Part shown: positions 34,794-46,229 of the stretch, piece after piece
How the letters are laid out: every line of letters begins with the position of its first letter
Numbering within the stretch: the stretch's first letter is position 1
Assembly: GCA_963971405.1 (NCBI GenBank)
Contig: OZ020488.1
Location: forward strand, 20,975,089-21,039,088
Reading direction: 5' to 3'
Source of the DNA: Psococerastis gibbosa
Taxonomy: Eukaryota; Arthropoda; Insecta; Psocodea; Psocidae
DNA: 64,000 nucleotides
Translations under genes and position numbers: made by a program
Notes under the pieces: model-generated
Told to the model about the DNA's origin: nothing
Databases searched by the model: none
What the model saw: the letters and a program-made list of their open reading frames with translations, nothing else

Positions 34794-35021
34794 CAGGGCC
34801 GTGCCCAGGGGGGTGGTCCATGGGGTCCGGACCCCCCTCCCGTTTTTATTTTTATTTTATTTTTATTTTTAATAAACGCCAGACCCTTGTGGGTAAACGC
34901 GCTTTCTGGTTTTATATGTAAACCTGTATGGTTTGAAAAATGTATCCATTAATTCATTAATAAATTGCGTAAAAAAAATTTGACCCCCTCCCCCCGAAAT
35001 CGAAACCTGGGCACGGCCTTG
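34794..35021. mobile_element. hAT-like MITE with G/C-rich subterminal tracts
   Basis: Ends CAGGGCCGTGCCCAGG / CCTGGGCACGGCCTTG. The 8 bases before (CATATGAG) and after (CATTTAAG) match at 6 of 8, consistent with a decayed hAT target duplication. Poly-G/C stretches sit just inside both tips. The 3' half is shared with 21264-21420. Confidence 0.75.
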
Positions 35022-35024
35022 CAT

Positions 35025-35680
35025 TTAAGCAAAATATAGGTAAAGGTCTAGTTAAGCTACCCCGCGGTTCAAAAAATCGGACGAAAATGCTTATCCAGTA
35101 AAGTGGAAGGCAGACGTCCAATTGGCAAGATAATTTATATTTTAAGCTAGGATTGTTTTATTTACATGCCTCTGGCATGTTCCTTCCATAACATTTTTAA
35201 GAAGCAATAAGTGCATTATACCTGGCTGTAAGTAGATAATTATGCTTCGCAAACCTTTAATTTATTCAGAAATGGGTTAATCTTAAGCTAAATAAAAGGT
35301 ACCATAACCATTTTTTTATATTAAATTAGGTGTAGCTTAACTCGACCTTTACCAAAATATATTGATCGATAATATCAGTATTTCCTGATGTGACGTTGAC
35401 CATCAGTGAAGGTATTTCCTCTTGAGAAACACACAAGTCTACCATTTAGAAGACGCCCTCTCAAGTAAACAAAGGTGTGGCTATCGATGAAGACGTTCAA
35501 CTCTTCAATATATGTTCAGGGTTGGCTGCGGCTTGACATTAATTCATTTGATGACTATGAAGGCAAATAAAGCCATCTTTTTCATTTGTTTAGCTTGTCA
35601 ATGAAGAAACTAGTAATAAAGTTCGCTAAGCTATTGCTTCGTTACCATAATAGCCAAACGCCATCTTGAAGATGTATTAT
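35025..35680. other. No gene recognised
   Basis: AT-rich, nothing distinct. Confidence 0.35.
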
Positions 35681-35684
35681 AGAC

Positions 35685-35935
35685 GTCTTAAAGGTAGATT
35701 TGAATATCTAACAGATATATAAATTAATTTACTCATGTCTTCTAGATATCTTACAGATATCTCAAGTCAACCCGCGTAGATGTATTGACATCATGACATC
35801 TATCAAACATCTTATAAACGTTTAGATGTTGACGTTATTTCCATTGACGTCTACAAGACATCTTATATGATAACTATTTCAGATGAAAATATTCATATTG
35901 TAAGTCTAGATATCTAATAGACATCAATATTTTCA
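35685..35935. repeat. Quasi-periodic AGATATCT/AGACGTCT-type repeat
   Basis: Dense near-palindromic hexamer/octamer motifs (GACGTCTTA, AGATATCTTACAGATATCT, GACATCTATCAAACATCTTA, GACGTCTACAAGACATCTTA, AGATATCTAATAGACATC) spaced every 10-25 bp. This looks like the inside of a known style of invertebrate MITE made of AGACATCT variants. No terminal repeats found. Confidence 0.65.
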
Positions 35936-35939
35936 CTGG

Positions 35940-38530
35940 CTATGTGGTTAATAAGCGTGGTAAGAATTTTGCATGGCGGGAATGTTTAAATTGGCAGTAA
36001 TCTATAATAAAATAATTACCTACTGTATATTGTAAACAAAATATACCGGTATGAAAATAATGTAAAAGTCTAGGCCGGGCAGAAGCTTCCTTTTCTTTTA
36101 AAATTCAGATAATTTGGAATGCCTCAAATTATTGTATTCGTAATTAGAGCACATTTCGATGATGCATCAAAAGTTAATTTGGCAAATAGTTAGTTTAGTT
36201 TAGTTTAGCCAACGCCCGTCTGTGGCAGTTGGGCCATTAGACGCAAATTGGCAAATAAATTGGATAGAATACCGGCAATTAAAAATAGCATATGATCATT
36301 AAAAATGCCTAACATAATGTGAATACCCATCGGTATAAAATGCTAAAATCTAGGAAATGCATATTATTGAGTTGTAAATTTCTTGTTCAAACATTATGGC
36401 ATTGAAAATAATAATTATCCGCGTTGATGACCTTTTTACATCTACAAAATCTACAAAGCTTCGTATTTTTTTATACAACATTCGAACAAAACAGTTCTAT
36501 AAGTGTTTTCATTATATCTGCATAGGGAAAATGCATTGGGAGTAAGTCAAGTGGTGCAAGCAATATTTGTACAGTATCGCACAGTACCAAAACATTCCAA
36601 GTCCATAATTTTCTCATTTTGCGTGGAATATAGCGGTAGGCTAAGCACTATAAGCAGTAACTGAATGAATAACAGTTTTACATTTATGCTGCTAAACGCA
36701 ATTATATACGGGACTTTTCTGATGATGAGGACAACTATCCCTCGAGAATCCCATTCACTCATAAAATCAGACTTTTGCTTAAAATGGAGTTTCTTCTCGC
36801 ACTGAATTTTTATTTGAAAATGCATAATGCTGAAAGCTGAACTTACCCACTTTCTATGTTAGCTTTGCCACGTTTAGTTACGTTCTACAAGCGAAACAAC
36901 GTTTTTATTTTTATTTTCATACGCCTTGAAACTTCCGATGTATGAGTATTCTACCTTTAAATACGTATGTACAAACGTTACTGTATATTACGAAGAATTG
37001 TAAAATTTTCTGTCATTGGGAGACATTTATTTTTATGCAGCGCGGTATTCAAGAACACCCTCTTCCAAGGCTAATTAAATACAATTAAATAATAATTCTC
37101 GTTGCACTTCTTTCGTTTCAGGATAAACCATTTCCCACATTTTTCATTTGTAAGCGCTTTGTTAGGCGGTCATGGATTGAAATTAAAACCCGTTCCATTG
37201 TACATACATACTGTATATAAATATATTGTAGCTTGAAGCTTCATCCTTCATCCAATATGGTACGTGGGCAGTGCGTTTAAGAGATTATCGATTACATAAG
37301 TTATACTGTACTGTACATACTCGATAGTTCTTTGCTGCTTAATTCGTATTCATGTACAGTATGCTGTAAGTATTGCAGTTTTATTGTATAATTTTAAATT
37401 AGACAAACATGCAATCTATCTAGAATGTATTATGGAGGATGTCACCAACTTGGGAACTCATATTTTCCTATAATATATTAATTACTAGCCATAATAATTA
37501 TGTATATGTTTTAAACTACAACTTTTTTGGCATGTTCATGGCTTTATTCTGTTTACAGTTCTCATTCTCCCACACCCATTTCAATGCAGAAGACACAACT
37601 AACATTTTTTTACATGGAATTTGTCATAGTAATTACGTTCAGTAAAGAGATAAGCCTGTTGGAGGGATTGGCCGTTCTCCTCTAAAGATCCGAATCCAAT
37701 TTATTTCATCCAGCAACTTTCCCCTTCGAGAGAAGAGAGTTAAGCTGGAAAAATCAAATGCCAAAGAACTGGAATGCGGGTTTATTCTCGCAGAAAAATA
37801 AAGAATTTATGGGGGAAGTGATAACATGGTCGGAACCTGAGGTATGTAGACAGCTGTCAGCACACGCCTCCCTCTACATCGACCTGTCTTCAAAACTCCC
37901 CCCCCCCCTCCCCTACTCGTCACACCACTCTCTTTTCTGATGATGTGGCAAGTAGTGATTTTTTCCTTACTTCAATATAATGAAAAGGTGTCCCACTTTG
38001 TGTATCGCCTTTAAGAGTGCCGCGCGCGACAAAAATATAAATTTGTTGCTGTTCCGCCCGGTAGGGCAACGTGTTTTTTTTTTTAAATTGGGCTCAAAAA
38101 ATATAGGTACAAATGCAATTTCCTTATTTTTAATAATTAAAAAGGCTAATTATTAGCCTTAATTAAAAGTTATTCTGCCACCACTATACACCTACGGAAC
38201 ACGAAACAAAACGTTGCAGTGTTGAGACATGGCAACATACCATGCAGGTTCGCTTTTAATTCGAGGAAATCTTTGCTCTACTTCTTTGAAAATACTAATA
38301 TATGATAATTTACCTATATATAACATGTACCGTAAATTAGTCAAATTTTGCACGAAATTTGTAAAAAGGGAAATTTTGTAGAATATTTCAAACTGGGTAC
38401 AACGCGGGGCGGGTAACTTATGCCCCAGGCCACTGAGCCCTGTTACCATACTGGTTTCTTTCTTCAACTGGCTCTCTATCACATGTTATGAAACAAAATC
38501 TGGAAAAACGCTTCTTCTTTCTTTTAATAG
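35940..38530. other. No gene recognised
   Basis: Includes a TTTAG run at about 36190-36210, a C-run at about 37898-37906 and a 19-bp palindrome (AAGGCTAATTATTAGCCTT, 38142-38160). No frame with family support. Confidence 0.35.
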
Positions 38531-38534
38531 ACCA

Positions 38535-38705
38535 GCAGCCTGATCGAGGCGATTATAATACCGGGGTTAAATAAATACCCTAGGATTATAACTGTAAACA
38601 AACAAATTTTGAATAGCACTTTCCATTATAAAATTATCTTGTTTACATTTGTAATACCAGGGGATTAAATAAATTCCGGTATTATAATCGCCTCGATCAG
38701 GCTGC
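38535..38705. mobile_element. MITE P with about 40-bp terminal inverted repeats
   Basis: Left GCAGCCTGATCGAGGCGATT, ATAATACCGGGGTTAAATAA; right is the reverse complement with one change (CCGGAATTTATTTAATCC orientation). The CAGCCTGATCGAGG tip resembles the CAGCCCGATCATGG tip of the 48578-54055 inverted repeats. Confidence 0.88.
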
Positions 38706-38709
38706 AGCT

Positions 38710-39463
38710 TCACGAGCAATATTTCTGGAGACATTTGACTTTGTGCAGTGCACGTATAGTGACAGTGTCCGGTTCTCTTGAACGTACAAAAAGTTTATAA
38801 ATGGCCTGTAAAATTTTCTAAATAAAATAAATTGTTATTTATTGCTCTAACAAGAGGGTTTTCCCTAACAAATACACGAGAGACCCAAGTAAGAGCTGGA
38901 AATAAATCATTCAATAAAAAAATTCATGTTTTGCGAGCCTGGAACTACAAAGTTTTATTTACTTATTTTTTTCTTCGAAGTCAGTGTGGTTACAAGAACC
39001 GACAAGACTTTTTTTTAATCTTGAATAATCGCTATATCTGAGAAAATAAACCAATCAAAATTTGAAGTTCAAAAGTAGTCCAAGTTATTAGACTCATTTT
39101 ACGATGCAGTATTCAAGTTCCACATTTTTATTAAATTTTCATTAACCTTGCATAGGAATTTTAGCAAGCAGCAGTGCAAGTTCAAATGAGGTAATTGTGT
39201 TGTAGAATAATGGCTACCGAGTAAAAAGGGGGAAAGAACTTACACAAAATCCTTGCAAGAGCTGAATCAGCGCTAGATAATTATCAAACAATGAAGAAGT
39301 TTGATAAGAAATAGCAGGGATCTCTTTGAAAGTTCCTTAAGTGCTGTTTGCCTTCCTCTTCTTTGGAAATAGGGTGCTATTATTTGTAGTATTTGTATGT
39401 CTAAAAGCAAAGAACTGCGAGGATCCGAAAATATTGTTAAATATAGAAGCTGGTACACGGGAA
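38710..39463. other. No gene recognised
   Basis: AT-rich, short frames only. Confidence 0.35.
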
Positions 39464-39640
39464 GCGACTTCGGTGGCCAGGTGGTAGCATGCTTGTACTC
39501 GTGCGAGTCTCTACACACCTTGCGATCGGAGACGTGTCGTACCTCGAAACAAGTATTTATAAGGTTACTTAGTAAGGCGATTGAAAAGGTTAATCGGATA
39601 CATTCATTAAATTGTTTGTACGCAATTAACCTTTTTTGTT
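39464..39640 (+). repeat. SINE-like repeat C, copy 3
   Basis: GCGACTTCGGTGGCCAGGTG, GTAGCATGCTTGTACTCGTG, GATCGGAGACGTGTCGTACC, GGTTAATCGGATACATTCAT, TTAACCTTTTTT. Confidence 0.82.
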
Positions 39641-40020
39641 CGTAAGTATAAGTTTATATTTATTTTATTCCTTACGTCCGTGGGGTGATAAATAATGCAG
39701 TAAGGTATAAAGGATAATTTACCTTACAAAAGTAAAAAATATAAATACTATCAATATTGCACCTTGGTATAGGTAAATAATGAAATGCAAATTACCGTAA
39801 TTTACATCAATTTTATTAACTAAGTATACTGAAACATAATGGAGATGAATCAGCGCAATAGGGCTGAATGATCTTTATCTAAATAAACCCTAAATAAAAC
39901 TCAATTAATTAAAGTGCATTTAGCATTTATTGATTAATACGAATTCAAAAATTAAAATGGTTTGTCAGCACAGAGTAATTGCTGTTCTTTGTTGAATAAT
40001 TATTTTTATGGTTCTAAATA

Positions 40021-40237
40021 AATAAATAAATAAATAAATAAGGACTTTTTATTGCTTCTATTACTAAGCCAACCTAGTGGAGTTAGGGCTATAAAGCCCT
40101 CTCTTACACTCAACTAGGATGACCCGGGACCGCCTGCTTTACATGCCCTCCGAAGCATGGCCAGAAAATGTAGCCAGTGTGGGACTCGAACCAACAACCT
40201 TTCGGGTGAAAGTCAGAGTCCGTACTCTACATGTCCC
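40021..40237 (-). repeat. tRNA-derived SINE A, copy 4
   Basis: Reverse orientation: (AAAT)n tail, AGCCAACCTAGTGGAGTTAG, CCTCCGAAGCATGGCCAGAA, GGGACTCGAACCAACAACCT (B box), GGGTGAAAGTCAGAGTCCGT, CTACATGTCCC. Confidence 0.88.
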
Positions 40238-40654
40238 ATGTTCTATTGTGCCAGTTTGACAAAACAGTTGATAATCGTCTGCTTTGGAGCTGGCTACTTT
40301 TTATACCGTATTTGGAAGTGTTTAACATTTTATCCCCGAGTAAGTTATTATTTTCCGTTTGTGATATGCCTGCAGGATGAGTTCTCACATAGAACCGTGC
40401 AAACTGTACAGGTTCGAGCCCTGGCTCATTCTCCATTGGAGGTTGGGCAATTAATTTTCTTTCTGTCCGCATAATTCATGTACAGAGCCTACGGCCAAGG
40501 AGATGGACAAGGATAGTGAATGCAAATTTACAAAAAAAAAATTGGTTGTCCGTAAGTCGGTTGTAAAGTCGGTTTACGGACGATAGTTTAACGTGACAAC
40601 GCCTAAAATAACTTAAACTTAATTAACTAATTAACTTAAATAATATATGGCTGA

Positions 40655-40915
40655 AAAGAGAAAGAAATATGGAAAAGCCCGTAAAAGCCCTTAAGTAGTT
40701 TGAATTTTTTACATATAGGTAGATAATAACGTGGCCGAAAGAGGCCTTTTTTTGTTGAAAATCGTGCGCATCCCCTGACGTTTCACACCCCCAAAGCCAA
40801 ACCCCTTGCTTGATCACCACAAATATAGCATGGCATGAAAGAGGAAGAATAGACAAAGACATGGGTACAATTTATATTAAGATAGGCCCTCCACATCAGC
40901 CCAAAACCTGCTTTA
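40655..40915 (+). repeat. Direct repeat Q, unit 1
   Basis: Shares with 41205-41465: AAGTAGTTTGAA, TTTTGTTGAAAATCG / TTTTCTATTAAAATCG, ACACCCCCAAAGCC, TATAGCATGGC, TGAAAGAGGAAGAATAGACA and AAGACAT.GGTA.AATTTA. The copies are about 550 bp apart and diverged. Class unknown. Confidence 0.7.
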
Positions 40916-41204
40916 AACCTGCCCATGCAATTCAAATGGGATTGCTGGAAATGCGTCATTTTGTGTTCCACTCGTGTTTAAGGGGTGAAGGAGTGAATTT
41001 GAAAATATGTATTTATACTCGTTTGATTCATACTGTTTCTAAGGAGACATTATTTCGGTTGAAAATTGCAGGCTGTGGAATTTTTTTACTCTATGCATGT
41101 AACATCAAAAGTACCCTTTTAACCTGTTTTCCGCCGAAACAGTGATGGCTTACCAACTCACCTGAGCCTGAATGAAAAGACGGATAGTAAAACTGAATAG
41201 ATGT

Positions 41205-41465
41205 CTGGAAAGAATAAGAAAGGCGGAAAAGAATTAAAGTAGTTTGAAGTTTTCAAATTGATATTAACACCCCCAAAAACGCCTCCGAAAAAAAACTATT
41301 TTCTATTAAAATCGGCAAATTTGGCCTCACGTTTCCACCCCCCAAAGTCGAACACCCTTGCACTATCACATAAAATATAGCATGGCCTGAAAGAGGAAGA
41401 ATAGACAAAGACATCGGTATAATTTTAATTGAGATAGGACTTCTGCATCTGCCCAAAAACCACAT
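41205..41465 (+). repeat. Direct repeat Q, unit 2
   Basis: Second copy of the preceding unit, keeping TATAGCATGGCCTGAAAGAG and GAAGAATAGACAAAGACAT. The intervening 290 bp is not repeated. Confidence 0.7.
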
Positions 41466-41469
41466 TTAC

Positions 41470-42510
41470 TAAGATACGGCGGCAAATCGTTGTCAAGATC
41501 GGTGTCAATCGTTACTGATTGGTGTTAGTGCCCCGCGTTACACTTTTTCGTAGATGCACCCAGTCTTCCAGTCAGCACTCGTCGATTTATTAGACGTTGT
41601 CACCTCAAAAAATTGCATAAAAGACAGAAAAATATTTCGTAACCGGTATCACAAACGTTTCGACTTTAGAAGTCAGACTATTTTGGTTGAATGAGCTTGA
41701 GCGAGCTAGAACGAGCAAGTGTTTTGCTTGCTGACCTGGAATGTTAATTGCCTTTTGAGTTTAGAAGCTAGTTCACAGTAATGATGTCGCTAACGTCTTT
41801 TAAGAGACAACCCTGTCAACAAGATGTGATTCTAACGTTAACTTTGTTTCTTAGCATTGTGTGTCACAAACAAATAATTACTGTACTTACGTACGAAGTA
41901 GAACAAGAAGCATATTTTAAGACTTCGTGGTGGTTGCTTGTTCAGTGTACATTCATAATTGTAATGCCTTCAGGCTTAAAGCTGACAGTATGAGGAAATA
42001 TTATTAGTAATTATCAGTCCTGAATTCCCAGCTAAAAATATTTTTCACCAAATAATCCACAACTGAGGACTGTAAATATTAAATTTCTTTGTTAGGTACT
42101 CTAACTCCATTTAGTTATAAGGGTACTTACCTCAGTTACACCGACTAACCCCACAGCAATATAACATACGAAAATACGTAAACGATGATGATAGACGTTT
42201 GATAAACATTTTAGCATTCAGCAAAGTCAATCACATTTCAATCTAACAGATTGTGTATAGAGTCATGCTCCTATGGAAATTGGTATGCTAATCAAACCAA
42301 CTTAAAAGACTCTTAAAAATGCACATCTAATCGTAAATATTTTAGTGTCTGAGCAAATCCAAAATGTTTGTTAATTCCATAACGCTCATTATTTAAATTT
42401 GATATTAGGAGTATCAAATACCTACGGCAATGTGGAAAACACCAGGGAAAATTAATACCTGAAAAGCTCTTAATAAAAAGGTTTAATAAAATGCATTGGG
42501 ACAACATAAT
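41470..42510. other. No gene recognised
   Basis: AT-rich; a 70-codon plus-strand frame at 41781-41993 has no family features. Confidence 0.35.
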
Positions 42511-42514
42511 GCCC

Positions 42515-42650
42515 CGGCAAGACATAGATCATGGGTTCGAATCCCGCAAAGTCCAGAAATCTCCTGTTTCTCTAATTTCGGTTATAAATAGGAGTAATAC
42601 ATTGTAGTATATTATATGGTATGTATAACACTGACTTTAAATTAACTTTG
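42515..42650 (+). repeat. tRNA-derived SINE B, copy 3
   Basis: GGCAAGACATAGATCATGGG, TTCGAATCCCGCAAAGTCC (B box), TCTAATTTCGGTTATAAATA, then the tail AACACTGACTTTAAATTAAC. Confidence 0.8.
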
Positions 42651-42660
42651 GTTGAAGAGG

Positions 42661-42860
42661 TAACCTCCTCGTTATAACCGAAATTAGAGGATATGGAAAA
42701 AACTGGGCTTGGCGGGATTCGAACCTTGTGGCCTTGTGGTCCAGCGGTTAAGACGACGCCCCGGTTAGGGGTAGATCGTGGGTTCGAATCCCGCCAAGCC
42801 CAGTTTTTCCTCTAATTTCTGTTATAACTAGGAGGTTGCCTCGTCAATCTTGCCGCAAGT
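42661..42860 (+). repeat. Head-to-head SINE B pair forming a long inverted repeat
   Basis: Minus-oriented arm 42661-42724 and plus-oriented arm 42781-42840 are reverse complements over about 60 bp (CTGGGCTTGGCGGGATTCGA / TCGAATCCCGCCAAGCCCAG). The 56-bp loop holds the tRNA-like head TGGTCCAGCGGTTAAGACGA (A box TRGYNNANNGG fits exactly). The B box GGTTCGAATCCC is intact. Confidence 0.85.
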
Positions 42861-43158
42861 CAATTTAATGACTGTGTTACATACCATATGCTGTAATATA
42901 CAAATAAAAATTAATAATTGCATTAAATAACAGCAAAATTTATATTCAGTAACTCTGCTGTCGTTTTGAATTGTGCCTGGGTTCGGAACGGCATAATTAG
43001 AGAAAGGAAGGATGACGTGAAAAATTGAACACGGGCTCTTGTTCAATGTTTTTAAGTCTTCCTTGTTCTCATTTTTCCTTTAAATAATTTATCTACAAAG
43101 TATATAGTTTTATAAACTCTTGATGGTCATATTTTCAATACTTTATAGGAAAAGCTTA

Positions 43159-43426
43159 GGCGGAATTCCACTTCATTTGTAATTTGAGATTTTTTGTTTG
43201 TTTCGTTTTAAGGAGACTATTATGTAAACACTTAAATTATCTATTATAAATTAAGTTATAATATGGTAGAGACTTAGGATTAATGATGTCTGCTACCATA
43301 GTATAACTTAATTTATAATAAATAAGTTAAGTATGTACATACAGTCTCATAGTCGTCTCCTTAAACCAAAATAAACAAAAAATCTCAAATCACAAATGAA
43401 GTAAATTTGCCGGTAGAATTGCCGCC
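43159..43426. mobile_element. Foldback MITE, long-arm type (about 268 bp)
   Basis: Ends GGCGGAATTCCACTTCATTT / TTGCCGGTAGAATTGCCGCC; arms over 110 bp (AATTTGAGATTTTTTGTTTG, TTAAGGAGACTATTATGTAA and complements). The centre is ATGGTAGAGACTTAGGATTA ATGATGTCTGCTACCAT, the family core in decayed form. TTA/TAA flanks. Confidence 0.85.
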
Positions 43427-43469
43427 TAATTAGGTAGTTTCATTTCTCCTGTCCCGGCGGCATTCGTAA

Positions 43470-43853
43470 GGGGCCCATTCCACCGACCGGCTAGGGCTAT
43501 TTACAAAAACGGTGACGCGGTAGCAGGCATTCAAGACTTAGGTGGCGTTTCCACCGACCTCGCATTGCATAATGCAAATGACATTCACGGAAATTAGAAT
43601 TTTTCTTTTTATAGAAATCTATTAAAATGTCTGTACTTAACATATCCCATGACGCCATTTTTTAATTTTAGTTTGTTTGTTTGTGATTTTACTGTATTAT
43701 CATTGATCAATTTTAACTATGGCATAGAGGAAAATAAACATTTCCGTCAATTCTGCAATGCTAGGTCGGTGGAAACCCCGCCTAAGTCTTGAATGTCTGC
43801 TACCACGTCACTGTTTTTGTAAATAGCCCTAGCCGGTCGGTGGAATGGGCGCC
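43470..43853. mobile_element. Composite foldback MITE, outer element (second copy)
   Basis: Outer arms GGGGCCCATTCCACCGACCG and CTAGGGCTATTTACAAAAAC lead to the core GTGACGCGGTAGCAGGCATT, mirrored by AATGTCTGCTACCACGTCAC and ending GGAATGGGCGCC. Exact TAA flanks (43467-43469, 43854-43856). Same composite as 15443-15826. Confidence 0.9.
43541..43782. mobile_element. Inner foldback MITE at the centre of 43470-43853
   Basis: Ends GGTGGCGTTTCCACCGACCT / AGGTCGGTGGAAACCCCGCC. The interior is nearly identical to 15514-15755, both inserted at CAAGACTTA | TAAGTCTTG, the exact centre of the outer palindrome. Confidence 0.88.
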
Positions 43854-44104
43854 TAATCAATCTCGTGTTTCCGACCGTTGGCATAGTAACAATTTTTAAA
43901 TTGTAGGTAAAAATTTCTGAGTGAAAGTCATGTTTGCATTTTATTAGGCAGCATCTAATAATTAAAAATTGAACTGTGACATACCTGTAGTTACAAGTAA
44001 TTAATGGTCAAGGATGTTCGAAATCATGTCTCTAGTAATGAATAAATAGGCTAAAAGGTTTAGATGGTCAAGCTCGGGAAACAATTTTAATTTTTTTTTA
44101 TTTT

Positions 44105-44270
44105 GCGACTTTGGTGGCAAGGTGGTAGCGTTCTTGTACTTGTATCTCAACACACCTTTCGGGAAGTGTCGTAACTCGACACAAGTACCTATTAGGTTAC
44201 TTAGTGAGGCTATTGAAGAGGTTAATTGGATACATTCATGAAATTGTTTGCACGCGATTTAACCTTTTAT
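44105..44270 (+). repeat. SINE-like repeat C, copy 4
   Basis: GCGACTTTGGTGGCAAGGTG, GTAGCGTTCTTGTACTTGTA, GAAGTGTCGTAACTCGACAC, GAAGAGGTTAATTGGATACA, CACGCGATTTAACC. Confidence 0.82.
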
Positions 44271-44274
44271 GGAA

Positions 44275-45195
44275 AAAAATTTGTATAATTATTTGAAAAA
44301 TAAAGCCATAGGCCATGTATTTAAAATTTGATTTGTTCGAAAAGGTTTATGTACTTACATGTAACAATGTTCAATGTAACAAATTTATTGGTCACCACTA
44401 GTTTGCATAATACATAATACCGATTCCAATAAAGTAATCAATCAGTGCTGTAACAGGAGAAATGAAACTAGTCACACTACCTCTGCCTAACTAGATGTCA
44501 GGGTGCTTTTGAATAAAGCAACTTAATATGTCTATTATAAGATGATGAGATATTAGTAGTTAGAGGAAGTGCTGTTTAAGTATCTACCCAAGAGAGCTGC
44601 AGATGGATTAGTAACGTCTCCAAATGTTTAAAACACCGTCGCGCGTCGGCGGCGGCGGTAGCAGTTACAGTACTAGATACTCATAAATATTTTGCAATAT
44701 ATCTGACACAACATTGATTGCGATAAGTTTTAAATTACATTATACATTAAATATTACATAATATAACATTGTATGTATATATGTAGATAGTTGGTGTGTT
44801 CATTCAATAATCTATCCTACAATATACTTACCGGTAGCGGTAAAACAGTGAAACAATGAAAGCACGTTGACGAATAAAATTAAAATTCAGCTTGGTATTT
44901 TTTTTCACTTCAATTTTTGTTCTGAAAACTTTTTCAATCCCTATTCAGGATTTTCCGTCATTAGTACAATAGCTGGAGGGAGCTTGGAACTTTTTATTGT
45001 GATCAACTTTTGTTTTCCTATATTGTAAGGCTTCATATATAATAAAAATAAATACAACTTAATACTTAGCCTATGTACCGTAGCGAAATATCTAAAATTA
45101 ATGAGAACTGGCATATAGAACGACAATAAAGAGTAGGCATACGCGAAGAAATATATCGTACATTATAATGTAGAAAGTGCCATTATTATTGAAGG
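44275..45195. other. No gene recognised
   Basis: Short CGG-rich run (GTCGGCGGCGGCGGTAGC, 44645-44662) in otherwise AT-rich DNA. Confidence 0.35.
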
Positions 45196-45242
45196 GCAAT
45201 CCATGGACGTAGGCCCTGCCAATGACCCCATTGGTTTTCGGT
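45196..45242 (+). repeat. Dispersed repeat D, short fragment
   Basis: ATGGACGTAGGCC, GCCAATGACCCCATTGGTTT, TCGG: only the 5' portion of repeat D, ending at a SINE A tail. Confidence 0.5.
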
Positions 45243-45244
45243 AT

Positions 45245-45404
45245 TAAATAAATAAATAAGGACTTTGTGTTCTATTACTAACTGAACTAGGAAAGCCCGG
45301 GCCTGCCTGCTTTACATGTCCTCCTAGGCATGGCTGAAATGAGGGACTCGAACCAACAACCTTTCGGGTGAAAGTCAGAGTCCGTACCACTACTCTACAT
45401 GTCC
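45245..45404 (-). repeat. tRNA-derived SINE A, copy 5
   Basis: Reverse orientation with AAATAAATAAATAAGGACTT tail, internal deletion, GGGACTCGAACCAACAACCT, GGGTGAAAGTCAGAGTCCGT and CTCTACATGTCC. Confidence 0.85.
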
Positions 45405-45409
45405 TATTA

Positions 45410-46229
45410 TTGATATAGTTTGTAGAATGTAGGTACCGTACTCGTGTGAGACTGACGTACCACATCCTAAAGAAATAGTGATAAAATTTCATGGGTTTGC
45501 GGTCCATAAAATCATCACGTACCCGGAAAAGTGGGTAACAGGGGAGGGGTTATAAAATACAAAATTCATGAGCCAGAGTTTTGGAAATTTTGCGGGCTTA
45601 TAAATTATTACGGTCGTCAGAGTCGCTTATTGAGGAAGAATTTCACCTAATTATTCGTATCGTATTGTGATTATTTAGTGTATGGTATATAGTAGGTACC
45701 TATCTATTGTACAATATACTACGTAGTATACTGTAGTGTACGAGTACTTTGTGATTCCCTACTTTACATTTACTGTATGATATGTTAGGCTGAGAATATT
45801 CGGCAATAGTGCGGTGCCTTGTTGATTAAATAATTAAAATAAATGTTGTAGTGATCTCTTCACTGAAATCCATCTCTATTTTGTTGGCTTAGCAGTGCTA
45901 CTTTTTATTTATTACTATTATTAGCTTATCTAAATCAATTGCCTGAACAAGATCCAACGCATTATTTTATATTTTTGAATAAAGAATTTCAGAGTTGCAA
46001 AATTTGGGTTTGTATGTAAGATTCGATACTGATCCAAAATGGACAGACTGTACTCTATATACTGCAATATTTTATGCCGTAATTTATTTAATGCGTCAAA
46101 TTTATTTTGATTTAGGCTTCGTAGTCACATTTTGAATCATTTTTGCTATAAGCACATATTATATGGTACCCCAAAGTGGTCAATTATTTACAAACTATGA
46201 TATTACGTGTCTTCTTTTTCTGAGGTCAC
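45410..46229. other. No gene recognised
   Basis: AT-rich, no repeat identified. Confidence 0.35.

Noticed and set aside
37758-37850. Possible exon ending at GAG|GTATGT
   Set aside because: Very short, weak donor context, no acceptor and no recognisable peptide.
42725-42805. Possible functional tRNA gene
   Set aside because: A and B boxes fit, but the 5' and 3' acceptor stems do not pair convincingly and the same unit recurs with a shared SINE body.
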